DNA of 64,000 nt from Viola odorata. Lineage: Eukaryota; Streptophyta; Magnoliopsida; Malpighiales; Violaceae. Shown one piece after another: positions 1 to 12,000 of this stretch. The position numbers and the translations under genes were made by a program. The notes beneath the pieces were generated by a model. The model was given only the letters and a program-made list of their open reading frames with translations, was not told the DNA's origin and did not search any database. The stretch spans positions 58,316,327 to 58,380,326 of the forward strand of contig OY829539.1 of the NCBI GenBank assembly GCA_963691705.1, given 5' to 3'. Position 1 is the first letter of the stretch. Each line of letters opens with the position of its first letter.

Positions 1-11
1 ACCACTCTTAT

Positions 12-430
12 TTAGAGGTGAACAAAAATAGGATTGAACCAGACCGTTTGGTTCAATCCGATTTAGGTTATATTATATAAAATCATAGTGCGGGAACCGT
101 GACCAAACTGAAGACACATGGTTTGGTCCGTTGCTCTCTTTTAAAAAATTAAAAACCGAACCGAAAACTCAGGTCAAACCACTTCGATAATTAGTTTTGA
201 TTCTAATGGTTTAGTTGTCTTCCTTGAGGTCATAGGTTTGAAACCCATTAACCACATCCTTCTTAATTTTTAAAAAGATTCTGCATTTTATTTAATTTGA
301 AAAAAACAGGTAAAACAACCGATCCAGACTAAACCGTAAATGAAGAACCAAACCAAATTTAACAGTTTAGTTCCGTCCATAGATTATCAGACCCGTTATT
401 TTCGATTCGGTCTGGTTCTCCTACCTTACC
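12..430. mobile_element. Degenerate small inverted-repeat element (hAT-like relic)
   Basis: The left side reads TAGAGGTGAAC followed shortly by a GAACCAGACCG motif. The right side near 400-425 holds the inverted counterpart, CGGTCTGGTTC followed by TCCTACC. The interior repeats short AACCGAACC-type motifs. This looks like an old, non-coding terminal-inverted-repeat element of the TAGAGGTG class. No clean target-site duplication was found, so the ends and superfamily are uncertain. Confidence 0.42.
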
Positions 431-747
431 GGGAGAAAGAAATAAGGAGAATAAGATGAGTTAATTAGAGGAGTATTGGCACGAGATTTATTGAGCATAA
501 TATCGGTAGCTTCACATCTCAAAATAGCAACATACATAGGAATAATAGGATAGTACTCCCAGAAAAAAGAAGGGAATTTTACACGAGTATCAAATGTGAA
601 ATCATAAAACCCTAACTCTCCTCAATCAGAAATCCAAGAGGATCAAAAACTTAAACAAATTAGTACTGTAGTATACTCCATAATTAACATGTCACTGCAA
701 AAAAAAAAGGAAGATAAGTTGCCTAGAATTAGAATTAGAGAATGAAA
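431..747. other. Intergenic, 3' flank of the gene at 748-1563
   Basis: AT-rich sequence without an open reading frame of note. It probably contains the 3' untranslated region of the minus-strand gene that stops at 748. Confidence 0.5.
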
Positions 748-1563
748 TTAAGCTTGAATCTGAAACCTGGTGGGACACTTGATGGAGCCCATGGATATGT
801 CAATCTCAATCAAGTTATCTTCCTCATGATTCAACTCTGCCAAGTACAGTTCCATGAGCCCATATTGCTGCTTGAAGAAAATATCTGGGAATTTCTTGTG
901 TATTAATGCCTGTTTGTTAAACCTGCAGCTGTGGGGACGCTCCTCAATGGGAGGGCCTAGCGCGATTTCAAACAGACTCTCCTGATCATCGTCGTCGTCG
1001 GAAATAGATCCGTCGTCCGTCCAATCTGGGCTCCCACAAATCTTGTCTTGTAACATCCACTCCATCACTTCAGAATCCTCAGTACTGCTTGATGACCGCC
1101 CCACCTGCTGGGACTCATCACTTCCTGGCAGAAAAACTGGTACGGGTGGTGACGACCCAGTAGCTACTAGATTACGCTCATGACCAATTGCAATCAGCCC
1201 GGTCGTATCAGCCTCAGATTCACCCCCTTCTTGTTCTTGGGTTTCTGTTTCTTTGGTGATATTTTCATGAGGTACTTGATCATGATCGGCTTTTTCTGGG
1301 TGATAATCAGGTGAAGTGGTCTGATTCTGAGGTTCAGGACTTTCCAGCTGGTGGTGGCGTGGTTTATGATCATCTGATGGTGAGAAGGTGAAGAGAAGAG
1401 TGGATAAAATCAATGCTGCTGTGGATGTGATGATGAGAAGGATAGGCAAGAAACCATAGCCCAGAAAGGCAGAGAAAATTACAAGTAATATTGCAGCAGC
1501 AGATAGCAGCACTACTGGGGTTTTGAATTGCAAGTAGTTGCATAATGAATTAGGAAAACCCAT
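748..1563 (-). CDS. Uncharacterised two-helix membrane protein with acidic tail
   Basis: Single-exon ORF of 271 residues from ATG at 1561-1563 to TAA at 748-750. Two hydrophobic segments lie close together at about residues 17-35 and 39-58 (VVLLSAAAILLVIFSAFLGY, then ILLIITSTAALILST). A long hydrophilic region rich in Glu, Asp, Ser and Gln follows, with an acidic DDDDD run near residue 190. The basic C-terminal block ends CPTRFQIQA. The pattern is a hairpin membrane anchor with a cytosolic low-complexity tail, common in plant proteins of unknown function. I do not recognise a named family. The upstream leader carries a CAG/CTG-type trinucleotide repeat. The ORF is complete and codon use looks real. 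Confidence 0.75.
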   Translation of the reverse strand: MGFPNSLCNYLQFKTPVVLLSAAAILLVIFSAFLGYGFLPILLIITSTAALILSTLLFTFSPSDDHKPRHHQLESPEPQNQTTSPDYHPEKADHDQVPHENITKETETQEQEGGESEADTTGLIAIGHERNLVATGSSPPVPVFLPGSDESQQVGRSSSSTEDSEVMEWMLQDKICGSPDWTDDGSISDDDDDQESLFEIALGPPIEERPHSCRFNKQALIHKKFPDIFFKQQYGLMELYLAELNHEEDNLIEIDISMGSIKCPTRFQIQA

Positions 1564-1670
1564 ATCTGTGTTCCTAATCTGCTCTCTTTCCTATCTCCAA
1601 AGAAAAAAACTTGTTTTTATATCCACAGGAATATGGATACAGAACAGATGAGAAGAAATTAAACTACTAC

Positions 1671-1699
1671 CGCTGCTGCTGCTGCTGCTGCCGCCGCTG
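1671..1699. repeat. Trinucleotide repeat (CTG)n/(CCG)n
   Basis: An uninterrupted GCT/GCC run lies about 110 bp upstream of the minus-strand gene start, so it is probably transcribed in its 5' leader. It is a likely length-variable microsatellite. Confidence 0.85.
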
Positions 1700-1989
1700 A
1701 ATTTGCATCTATGCTTGTTGTGTGTGGTTGGAGATAAGAGAATTGAGGAAGCAGATGTTACCTTACCTGGATAAAGTAACTTGTAGTACTTAGCAAACAA
1801 GTAGCAACATATTATATTACAAAAGAATGAATCAAAAGAAAGAAAAAAGTTGTTTATAAGTGAATTTTCTACTTGTGTTAATGTATGAGTACTGAAGCAG
1901 CAGCTGGAGTATGGCTTGTTTTTCTCACAGCACAGGCCACAGCAGACCCTCACGCTTCCCTAGTGCCCCTTTGATCCGAAACCTAAACA

Positions 1990-3540
1990 TAACTAAGAAG
2001 TGGGCAAACCAAACAGGGTTTTATTGTTTTAAAACACTTTGGCGTTATTCAAACACCAATCAGGTTGTTTTGTGGTTTGTGGTACCTCTCTGCATGCAGG
2101 TGATTCTCTTGAAGAACACAAAACCCTAAATCAAAGCTTAATTTTATACTAATAATATTGGTTTTTACAGTCTGAGAGGTAGCCTGCCTAGCCTGGATAT
2201 CTGATCGAAGCCATGTGCTCACTGCCCAGATCAACACATGGCACTTGAATCAATCCCCACTCCAACTTGTTCCCCAAACAAAAACCAAACCCAAGATTTT
2301 ACAACCCAACACATTATATTACTTAAAGTTAAAGGACTAGTTAGTAATTCTCTCCTCCAACCTTAATTTCCCTCCTGTTCGGTTCTGTTCTGTTCCCCAA
2401 CTAAGGAGAATGATACTGATGACCCTTTCCATCAGAATTGTAGAGCTACATACAGCTTCACTGAGGAAATTAAGCTCCAAAGTTAGACTAATAACAGGAG
2501 CAAACTAAAAGGATATGAAAGAGAGCCAGTATTGTTTTACAAGTTTATTATTAATACATGAGTTATCTTTTTAAGAACACCCCTCATTTTGGTACCATAA
2601 TGACATGTAATTTGCAACAGATAGAGGGAGAAAGATGAAAAGAAAAGTTGTTAATTAAATGGCGAGCAGCATCCCGGAAGGAAGCATATAAATTAAATCT
2701 TGAGAAAAGTGGAATGTGAACGGAACGGAGAGTGGCAAGTGTCGGTCGCCACTTGTCGGCCAGTTGCAAGGAAGAAGAAGCGCACCAGTTAAGGACACAA
2801 AGTGCTCCATCATCATCGATCTCATCTCCTTAATTACTCCCCGTATCTTAATGAAATGAAATGATATTGTGAATTTTAAAAGTCTCATTCTATTAAGAGC
2901 TTTACTTAGTATTTTTTTTTCTTGATATGAGATTTTGGTTCGCACATTTCGACATCCCGTCTAACATATTTGAAGTGTCGCATATGAGTATGACTCCCTT
3001 CGAAATTTGACAATTGATATTTTTTTTTCATCTTTACAAAATATAATAGGAGTCATTTTTAATGTAAGAGAAGATATTTTATTTTCTCATAAATTTAATT
3101 TAAGAAAGACATCATTGTCATGTGTTGGAGAAGAGAGGCATTTGTCTTGGTTTAACAAATCTAAGCATAAGGAATGTCTTGTTAATTAGCTGCGAATTTC
3201 CATCTCTCATCACCAGATAGCAATGAGGATTGAGGATTGAGAATTGAGAGGGGACCATATATAAGCCATTGCTCCATGTTTCATCGGATTCCTAACCTTA
3301 ATTGGACTTTGAACTCAATTCATAATTAACTCTAAGCTCTTGATCATATGCCTAATCTTTGCAATGAATCCGGAGCCCTAAAATGATTTTTTATTTTGTG
3401 ACTCTTCGTTCAGCTGTAAAGATGGAAGGCAGGTGGAAAACCGGCTAAAAACCTGCAAAAACCAAAACGGACTTGCAATAGCAACTTAATTAATTACCAA
3501 TACGAGTTAAATCAAATAGAGGTGTATACGAACCAATTCG
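1990..3540. other. Intergenic spacer without recognisable genes
   Basis: AT-rich spacer. Only short, unsupported ORFs occur on either strand. At 3518-3560 a TAGAGGTGTA motif followed by GAACC/CGGTTTAG motifs resembles one terminus of the element class seen at 12-430, with no partner end found. Confidence 0.5.
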
Positions 3541-3559
3541 GTTTAGTCGGTTTAGTTTT

Positions 3560-4260
3560 AAGGCTAGAAAAATACCAAAAAAAATAAATTTTGATGGTAC
3601 CTGAAATTTCTAATGCTTACATGCCATAATGTCCATTTCTACCAAAGTAATATACAAATGGGTTACACCTTCCCTCTTCTTTTTTTCTCAAAACAAATTT
3701 AATCCCTCGTTTTAAAAAAAATAAATTCAATCAAACTCCTAAATGATTAATTTAGTTCCCGTATTCTTAAAAAAATTATAACAAAACTCTTTAAATAATT
3801 AATTTAATCTCCATATTTACAAAAAAAAATCAATCAAACCCCTACATTTATGGAATCTCATATATTTTTCCCCGTATTTATAAATTTGGTCTAACTAAAC
3901 CTTACATAACTACCCTTCTAATGATTTTTATATATAGTCCACCGTGAATATTCAAACTTACTTAATGATTAATTTAATTCCAATGTTCATAAAAAAAAAT
4001 TAATTAAATCCACACATTTATGAAATTTCATATTTTTCATGTGTGTTGTAAATATTATGTAATTAAATAATTACTCTTTCTAATTTTTTTATATAATTCA
4101 TTGTAAAATAATCAGTTAAACTTCGTGTTTAAAATTAATTTATTAAACTATAATTATAATTTTAATTTTGTATCATTAAAATAATTACTTAATAATTAAT
4201 TTCAATTCTCTACCACACAACATAGGCGACCAATTTTCTACTTATTAGTATATGAATGAA
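3560..4260. repeat. AT-rich degenerate repeat region
   Basis: Several imperfect copies of a phrase of the type AATGATTAATTTAATTCC followed by a poly-A stretch occur in the same orientation (for example near 3740, 3795 and 3966). There is no coding potential. It is probably decayed transposon or satellite-like sequence. Confidence 0.45.
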
Positions 4261-4722
4261 TAGTAGAATGTGTGCGCCTGAAAAAATTAATTATTATTAT
4301 TAATAATCCTCCTGACAATTATTCATTCTCATTAGTTGATGCAGAGGAAGGATCGTGTGGAAATGGGTAGATTTGGGTGGGTATAAGGATATTCTAAATG
4401 AGCATGGGTGGGTATAATTAGTATAATCTATTTATTACTATTGTGATTTTTAAATAGTTACTCATATTTATTTATATCTAGTAATTTATTTAAATATAAT
4501 TATTTATTAAATAAGATCATAAATATAATGTTTGACAAAAACATAAAATCCACAAACAAGAACAAACAAGTTCAAGGGCTGAAGACAATTGTCCTTCCCG
4601 ACTAGTTTTGGACCTATATCTGGCTTTCTTTCACAAACTAAAACTCTAGAAGCACAAACTTTAGATCCTTTACCAAGCATGTTACAAAGTCAAAAAACTA
4701 TTTAGCCAATAAACAAAAGTAA
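4261..4722. other. Intergenic spacer with a short GGGTA-rich tract
   Basis: Non-coding. At 4355-4420 there are GGGTAGATTTGGGTGGGTATA-like phrases similar to subterminal sequences of the hAT-like elements elsewhere in the window. No ends are recognisable. Confidence 0.4.
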
Positions 4723-4877
4723 GATACGTGGAGATAGCATTTTGCTTGCTAATAACTGCTAGCAGACATGAACCTTCCCCATAATAAAAACATTGAGTAC
4801 GATATGTGGAGATAGCATTCTGCTTGCAAATAACTGCTAACAGACATGAACTTTCCCCATAAGAAAAGCATTGGGTT
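4723..4877. repeat. 78-bp tandem duplication
   Basis: The segment 4723-4800, starting GATACGTGGAGATAGCAT, is followed directly by a second copy from 4801, starting GATATGTGGAGATAGCAT. There are only a handful of substitutions. Both copies include AACTGCTA-CAGACATGAAC. This is a simple recent tandem duplication in non-coding DNA. Confidence 0.9.
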
Positions 4878-5648
4878 GTAGTTGGATAAGACGCACCAGG
4901 TAAGTATCAACATCTAACCATGAATGTGAGGTCTCAGAAAAACCATGTCATCCAAAAAAAAGAAATTAGCTCTGCACATACTACATGCAAATAACAGCTA
5001 AAATCTGAGATTGTGCAGAAATTCAGAGGACTAAGACAAGTGGTGCCAATAAAACAAAGTGTGATCCAAAGGTGGGCAGACAAAACAACCCGAAATTGGG
5101 CAGACAAACAAAGTGTGTATCAAATGTGTAATAGATAACAGGATAGTCTATGCAAATGCTTATTTTTCAATCTGCTAGTGCCTTTAGATTAACACCACCA
5201 TAATGTTGATTAACACATTCCAAGATATGAGCCAAAAGAAACAACAAGACTAGGTACATTTGCTGGCGTAGTTTCTCAGCCACTCAAAGCACTAATTTAC
5301 ATGTTCGACACTAATGTTATATTTCTGCAAACCACTCAAAGCACTTTGGACTCTACCCAAAAATACAGTAGTACATAATTCTGTCAAAAATCCATGTAAC
5401 TATATCCTCTGAGCAAGACAACATAAGTTCTGTATCCATACCAAAAATTATAAACTCTATCCATATTCATGCCAAAACATATAAGTCCATTAGGACATCC
5501 ACAAACAAGAATAACCCCCATAAAAGCAATAGAAACATGGATAGGACTCATCAGAGTATTACGCTAAAACCCATATCCCAGTTAAATCCCTTAATTTCTT
5601 ATTTTCTGATTGTAATTGAAGAAATTAAGCTTACCTGTTTGAACTCAA
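4878..5648. other. Intergenic spacer without recognisable genes
   Basis: AT-rich, with no ORF, RNA gene or element termini that I can support. Confidence 0.5.
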
Positions 5649-6045
5649 GGTTGTAAAACCCGGCCCGGGACATTGATCCGGGCAGGTCAGAGGGCGAGAG
5701 GGTCAAAGGTTCAACCGGGTTCAACCGGGTTCAACCGGTAGTATCGACCCGGTCTATTTAATAATATTATTTATATATTTTTATAAATATAAAATTTAAT
5801 TAATTACCTTGTAAACTAAAAACACAAACAAAAAAATGAATTAATGAAATGGGATTAAAGGAAAGGAGTGGCCAACCCGGTTTGACCCGGCACCGGGTCA
5901 CCGGGTCTCCGGTTGAACCGCCGGGTCACCCGGGTTTTTGCCGGGTCAGCAAGAGTCCGGTTTTAGGGGGTTAACCGGACCGGTCAGGCCACCGGTCCCC
6001 GGTCGGACCGGTCGAACCGGCCGGGCCGGTCCGGTTTTTACAACA
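5649..6045. mobile_element. Non-autonomous inverted-repeat element with CCGG-rich ends (hAT-like MITE)
   Basis: The left end reads GTTGTAAAACCCGGCCCGG. The right end, read on the opposite strand, is GTTGTAAAAACCGGACCGG. The interior is packed with GGTTCAACCGGG and CCGGGTC direct and inverted subterminal motifs around an AT-rich core (5755-5830). Flanks TGAACTCA and TGAACAAT are a possible degenerate 8-bp target duplication. There are no coding sequences. Confidence 0.65.
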
Positions 6046-6061
6046 ATGAACAATATGAGAG

Positions 6062-6312
6062 AGGAAGGAGTCGACGAGGAGCGGAGGCGGAGGCGGAGGC
6101 AGAGTGGACGTCGCAACGAGGGAGTCGACAAGGGAGAGCCACGGTGGAGGCGGAGTCCACAAGGGAAAGGGACGATACGAGGGAGAGGAGGAGAGCGGCT
6201 ACCTGCTGCAGTGCTGTGCTGTCTGCTGAGGACTGAGGGAGGGAGTTGACAAGGTAGAGCGACGGCGGAGGCGGAGTGGACAAGGGAGAGCAACGACGGA
6301 GTCAACAAGGGA
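6062..6312. repeat. Purine-rich GC minisatellite
   Basis: About five imperfect units of the type GAGTCGACAAGGGAGAG plus GACGGCGGAGGCG recur (starts near 6067, 6120, 6158, 6243 and 6274). ORFs exist on both strands only because the repeat lacks stops. I see no reason to call a protein here. Confidence 0.7.
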
Positions 6313-7079
6313 TGAAGGAGGAGAACTCTAACTTAGAACGCAAATCGTAACATACCTTAGAACGTTTCCTGGACAACCTGAGGAAAACTCTTCCATCCCT
6401 TCATTCACAATGGCAAGATGAAGGTTGCTCGCTCGGACTTCAAAGAACCATGACAAAAATCTAATGTTCCTAGCCTAACTTGATAATGTGGCTCCTCATT
6501 CATGACAACCACACAAGGGAAGACTCCTGCAGGGGTAAACAATCAACAAAAAATAAAAAATGCAACGAAGAGATAGCTACTCTCTAAAGACTAGATTTCA
6601 TGTCTACAAAGCAAAACTACTAGCACCAAAATGAAAATCAGGTCCCTCTACATTTTCAGACCTTATGTTACAAATACCCTACGCATCAATTAAATTAGTG
6701 AAAAGTATAATAACTCAATTACTAGTAAAGAACATGTGAATAAACCAAGGTGATAGCCGCAACCGCAAGAAGCTTTCAGATTCAATGAATTTGATGGCTC
6801 CCACACTTGCTCCTGTCAAACTCAATACTCAATGAATGTCCATCAATCTGATATCGTCTCTACCTTTCATCTATAAGTGCAGCAGAATGAATGAATGTAT
6901 AGGTTCCTTTTTAAACAACTACACGTACAAAATCAACAGCTATATTTTTTGTCAAAGAACACAGCTATTTGGGAAATATGTAAAGAAGACATAATCGATG
7001 AGTTGCGTAGAGAAGAGTCACGTCACCTGCTAATTCAAAAATTGTTTTTTAAATTAAAAAAGTCTTTCTTAAAATAGAA
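6313..7079. other. Intergenic spacer without recognisable genes
   Basis: No supported ORF or repeat structure. It lies downstream of the resistance-like gene that ends at 7742. Confidence 0.45.
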
Positions 7080-7640
7080 AAAAAGTTTTCTAAATTTCAA
7101 AAAAAAATTGAATTTCAAAAACAGTTTTCAAATTCACAAAAAAAGTTTTTTAATTTAGATTTTTTTTCTAAAATATAAAACTGTGTTCTAAAATACAAAG
7201 AAAAAGTTTCTAAATTTCAAAATGTGTTTTCTAATTCTCGAAAATAGTTTTTTGAATTTCTAAAAAAAAAATTTAATTAGAAAAAAATGTTTCTATCTCA
7301 TAAATTGTTTTCCAAATTTTTTAAAAAATATTCTTTAAATTAGAAAAAATATTTTCTAATTCTTGAAAAATGTATTTAAAAATTAATTTAAAAATCACAA
7401 ATCAATTTCTGAATTTTTAAAACTGTTTTCTGAATTTTTGAATCTTGATTTCTAAGATTGATTACTTTTTTCTAAAACAGAAAACTATTTTTCAAAAGAG
7501 AAAACTGTTTTTTAAAACAGGAATTAGCTTTTTAAAACAGAATCTGTTTTTTATTTATTTTCTAAAATAGTTTTCAAAATCACAAAAAAAATTATGAATT
7601 AGAAAACGTGTCTTCTGCAATACAAAAGGAAAAAAAAGGA
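7080..7640. repeat. AT-rich degenerate tandem array
   Basis: Dozens of loosely conserved units of the form TTTTCTAAATTTCAAAAA and TTCAAAATCACAAAAA run up to about 100 bp before the stop codon of the NLR gene. The array is non-coding and may include its 3' untranslated region. Confidence 0.6.
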
Positions 7641-7741
7641 GTAAAATTCACCATTGAAAGATGAATTTCAAAATATAGAAAAAATAGAAAAAAGTGTCAC
7701 ACAAATCACAAATCCGATAGATCATTAGAGCTCCACTTCTC

Positions 7742-10630
7742 TCAAATAGTTTGCCATTCTTCAAAGACACAAAGGGATTCGAGATGATTTTTGTCGTTGG
7801 CACAGCCCCACTGCACTGATTCCCACCACTCCTTTGGATAAACCTGGATTCTTTGAAGGGAAGGTTGTGGGAGAGGGAGCGTTATCCTCTTTAATCTCGA
7901 GCATTTAACCAGTTCAATTTCTTGTAGAGAATGACAGATGATTGCGCCGTTGTATATGCTCATCAGTTCTGGCAAATTCCGCAATACCAACATGGTTAGC
8001 CTTGAAAGATGGAGTCCAGTGAGATTAGGCAAATCATGGTTATCTTCTTCTTCTTGGTATGTTGAGAATATCTCTTCCATGCCATAGCAATGGTCGACCG
8101 AAACCCTTTGTAGGTTATGGAGGTGAGGCAGCAAACTGAGAGGGAATAGTTTCTTCAACTTGTGACACTGCCATATACTAATTAGCTTAAGATTAAGTAA
8201 GGAATGATTGGAAAGAGAATGGGTGGAATAATTAGAAAATGGGAATCCCTCGTTCATTGTGCTATCACAACAACGAATATTCAGTGCTTCAATGTCTGTG
8301 GGCAACGCCATGGGATCAATAGAACTGTAACCTGTTACGCTCACAATTTTCCTTGATCCCAATATTCTCGCAGCTGGCCAAGTGGACTTCTCCCACCCTA
8401 TAAAAATAAAGTAATCACTGGGTGATTGTTGTGACCTTTCTCGAGGTTCCATGTACTCCCCAAACTCTCTGACTTTACTAAATAGGCAATGCAAAGTCTC
8501 CAACATCCTCAACTCCCCCACTTCGCTTCCTTTAGTTGAGAGTTCTGAATCTTCATATTCATCGCATAGTTTGAGGACTTGCAACCGAGAAAGCATAGGT
8601 ATTATCCCACTCCCTATCTCTTCTATTCCACTCCCAGAGAGATCTAAATACTTGAGGTTCAATAGAAATCTCACACCTTCAGGCATCTCTTCAAGGCGCT
8701 TACAACCATTAAGATCTAACTTCTTTAGTTTCTCTAGCTTTGCTAACGATGGCACATGAATCAGACTGCTACAGCCACGGAGCAACAATGCAGTGAGATT
8801 CACCAAATCACTAATAGACCTTGGGAGTTTCTCAATCTCATCGCACCAAGTGAGATCAAGAATTTTGAGCTTCTGAAAGTGCTCAAAAAAAGAATCTACT
8901 ATCATTCTTAATCCACGATTTGTACATAACAACAACGTTGACAGATTGGGACACCTTGGTGTATAGCCGGAAGGAATCTCCTCAATGTCATTACTCATCA
9001 AGGACACTCTCACCAAATTCTCTGTCCACTTTTCCACATCTGGTAATTCTTTAAGTTGTCCCCCTGCTTCCACAAGCGTTTTGGACCCCTCTCTCAATTC
9101 AAGGATCAACATGTCCCTAATTAGATCATGTATCCACACATTTTCGGTATCACCTTCCAATAAACATGCATTCTCAAGTGTGTCAAGCATTGTGTGTCCC
9201 TTATCAAATTCTACTTGTCTGCTTTTCTTTTCATATATTATTCCCGCAACAATCATATACTCAATTAACTCACGTCTGCTAATTTTATCATCTTCCGGAA
9301 ATAATGCGCAGTATGACAAACATTCTTGCAATGCTGGATCATTCAAACGAAGGTAGCTGAATTTCAACACAGAGAAAACTTCTTCCCTCATCTCGTGACC
9401 CTTACTAATTTTTGATTCCTTCAATTCCTCCAGCGTATTCCTCCATGTATGAACATTACAAATTCCCTTCATACTTCTGGCCATAACTCTGATTCCTAGA
9501 GGCAAACCAACGCATTGCCTAGAAATAGCTTTCGCCAGTTCCTCCACTTCTGTTCTATAGTTGCCCAGTTCTTGAGTGAACAAGATCCAAGCTTCTCCCT
9601 TAGAAAGAGGTTGCACTTGTATTGTGTTCCTTTCACTACAGTCCATTTGTCGACAAACTTTCAGCAATCTAGTGGTAAAAACCAACTTGCACGTATTCAC
9701 TCCGACCGGAATTCCCACTTTATCCAATTCCACGTTGTTCCACAAATCATCTAAAATAAGAACACATTTTCCTTTTGCTTTCAATGTTTGAGTTAGATTT
9801 TCAGCTCTCTCCACCTCATCTTCCTTGTCTAAAAACTTTAAATCAATTTTTTTGGCTATCAGATCCTATAATTTCCAAATGCTGAAATCTTGAGATACAG
9901 TAATCCAATAAACCTCAAAAGAGCTTTGTCCCTCCAGAAGAGTCTGAATATGCCTCATTAGAGTGGTTTTGCCCACACCCCCCATACCGTAAATGCCAAC
10001 TCGTAACACTTGATCTTCCATCAACCAAGACCATATTTTTTCCTCATTTCTTTTAAATGCGTTGCCCACTGGCCTTTTGGTGAGTGATGCAGCTTCTCCG
10101 GTGTCTTGAATGCCCTCGACCATTGGAACTTCAAGTGCACGAACAATTGGTAATTCGTCAGGCGTGCTTTTCTGTCTTTTGTTGCTGCTTTGATACGCAT
10201 ACTTAGAACCTTCTGTTTCTGACTCAAAGTTGCTGTCGTTATTTTCAGGTTCCCAGTTAACTGATCTTGAACATTCGGCCGCTTCTACTTCTCTTCTTTG
10301 GACTGCCACTTCATTGGTTGAAACTGCTCCTCTGGTTCTTCTGGGTCTTGTTTGTTCAACTCGAACCCCGGCAGCTGCCTCTTTAACATCCTCTGGCACG
10401 CTTTGGCAGATCCTAATGTGAGAGCTGGATCCCTGGATTCCTGTCAAATGACTTCTGAACATTTTGATTGAAACAGTCCATGGAAAATGATGGCCACAAA
10501 ACTCGCACTCCCATCCTCTGTTATCCAGCCTTGTCTTCAGATGTTTCATAACATCCCTATCCATCATACAATTAATTTTTCTTCTGTTTTTTATTCCCGA
10601 AAGAAAAATAAATAAAGTCATATAAATCAT
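7742..10630 (-). pseudogene. BED zinc-finger NB-ARC-LRR resistance gene with an in-frame stop
   Basis: The reading frame is continuous over 963 codons except for one TAG at 9866-9868. From 10567 (second Met cluster, MMDRDV) the order is as follows. A BED-type finger has WECEFCGHHF, then RSHLTG and HIRIC. A linker follows. The NB-ARC has P-loop GMGGVGKTT, RNBS-A WITVSQDFSIW, kinase-2 LILDDLW, RNBS-B LVFTTR, GLPL CVGLPLG, RNBS-D CLSYCALFPED and an IHDL at the MHD site. About 12 irregular LRRs run to the end. DDLW places it with non-TIR NLRs. BED-NLRs are a known immune-receptor class. The stop falls in KL-stop-DLIAKKI, where relatives normally have Gln, so a CAG to TAG change is the simplest explanation. 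The product would be cut between P-loop and kinase-2. No intron is needed across the site. Readthrough or a sequencing error cannot be excluded. Confidence 0.88.
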
Positions 10631-11399
10631 ATGATTCTAATCAAAAAATATGACAGGTTCGGTTTTTAAATAGGAATTTTAAAATACTTTATTATTATTT
10701 CCACCAATTTAGCTCATCTCTGTTTGTAAAAGGGTGACACCATCTTTTATGATTAATATAAGGCGGGGTAGATAATTGATTAACAAGATCACAGATAAAG
10801 TAGCAAAATATATAAATTAAGATTTACCAGTTTACCGGATGAAATGCCAAGTAGCTAGTAAAAGCTCAAGACTGGTGGTAGCTGTGCCAGTAATTCCAAG
10901 ATTATGATCTTCAAATGATCTGACCAAAACAAGCAATATATCATGATCACAGACATGGATGTATGATAGCAACAAAAAGATTAAAAAATAAAATAAAATA
11001 TCAGTTATATATATATATATAAGATTTGATTAATTACCTGATCAATTAGAATTCTACGTACAAGATCGGAGGAGAGATGTCACAATACTTCAAGCGATCG
11101 ATCAAATAGAGTAGAAGACACCACTGTCAAGTGTGAAGGAAGAGTATTTTGCGTAGCGATTGTTAAACAGTACAACGCACAAAGCACAAAAAAAGTCTAT
11201 ACTAAAATCATACATGTTTCTTAATTCAATGCCTAACTTTGCTTTATTAGTGCACTTCCCAAGCATTTTTGTCTTGTTTTTCTTTTAAGTTGTCAACCCG
11301 CAACAGTTTATATGTTTTTAAAAATAGATTTTCTACTCACAAAAACCATAAAGACACTATTGTATTAATTTTTAAAAATTAAACTAAATATATGATATT
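10631..11399. other. Upstream region of the NLR gene
   Basis: Non-coding AT-rich DNA that should hold the promoter and leader of the minus-strand BED-NLR gene. A short (TA)n tract lies at 11008-11021. No individual element can be assigned. Confidence 0.45.
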
Positions 11400-12000
11400 A
11401 ATGTATGAAAAATAAGAATTTGAATGAGTACCATATACATATTTTATTTTTGGTATATTTCATACTTTTTAAAAAGTTATGGAATTTTTCTTCTATCTAT
11501 AACTTTTTTAATATACTCTGTGACTTTTCTAATATATTTCCTAATTTTTTTTTAAGTTATGAATACTTCTATTATTCCGTATTTTTAACTTTTCTAGTAT
11601 ATTTCATAACTTTATTTCATATTTCGTTACTTTAAAAAAGTTATTTAATTGAAGAAAAAAGTTACAGAATATGTAGAAAAAAGTTACAAAATTTTAAAAA
11701 AAATTACGGATTCTTCTTATGTTCGTAACTTCATAAAGTTACTGAATTAAAGCAAAAAGCCAACTGAATATGCAAAAAAAGTTACGAAAACTTACAAAAA
11801 GTTACAGATTTTCTTGTATATTCGATAGTTTTCTTACTTATTCTTTCCGTAATTTTATAAAAATTATAGAATAAAAGCAAAAAGTTAGGAAATATGTAAG
11901 AGAGAGTTACAAAATATGCAAAAAAAAGTTATGGAGTATTTCTTGCTCATTCCGTAACTTTTCGTACATATTTCCTACAAATAATTAAAAAACAAAAGAG
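11400..12000. repeat. AT-rich array with opposed halves
   Basis: From 11440 to about 11640 the sequence is T-rich with AACTTTTT and TAAGTTATG phrases. From 11640 to about 11990 the same phrases appear on the opposite strand as AAAAAGTTACAGAATATG units. This suggests a decayed foldback or two opposed tandem arrays. No coding content. Confidence 0.45.

Noticed and set aside
5938..6308. Overlapping Arg- or Leu/Pro-rich ORFs of about 100-120 codons on both strands
   Set aside because: They translate the CCGG-rich MITE end and the purine minisatellite, with no start context, splice logic or domain.
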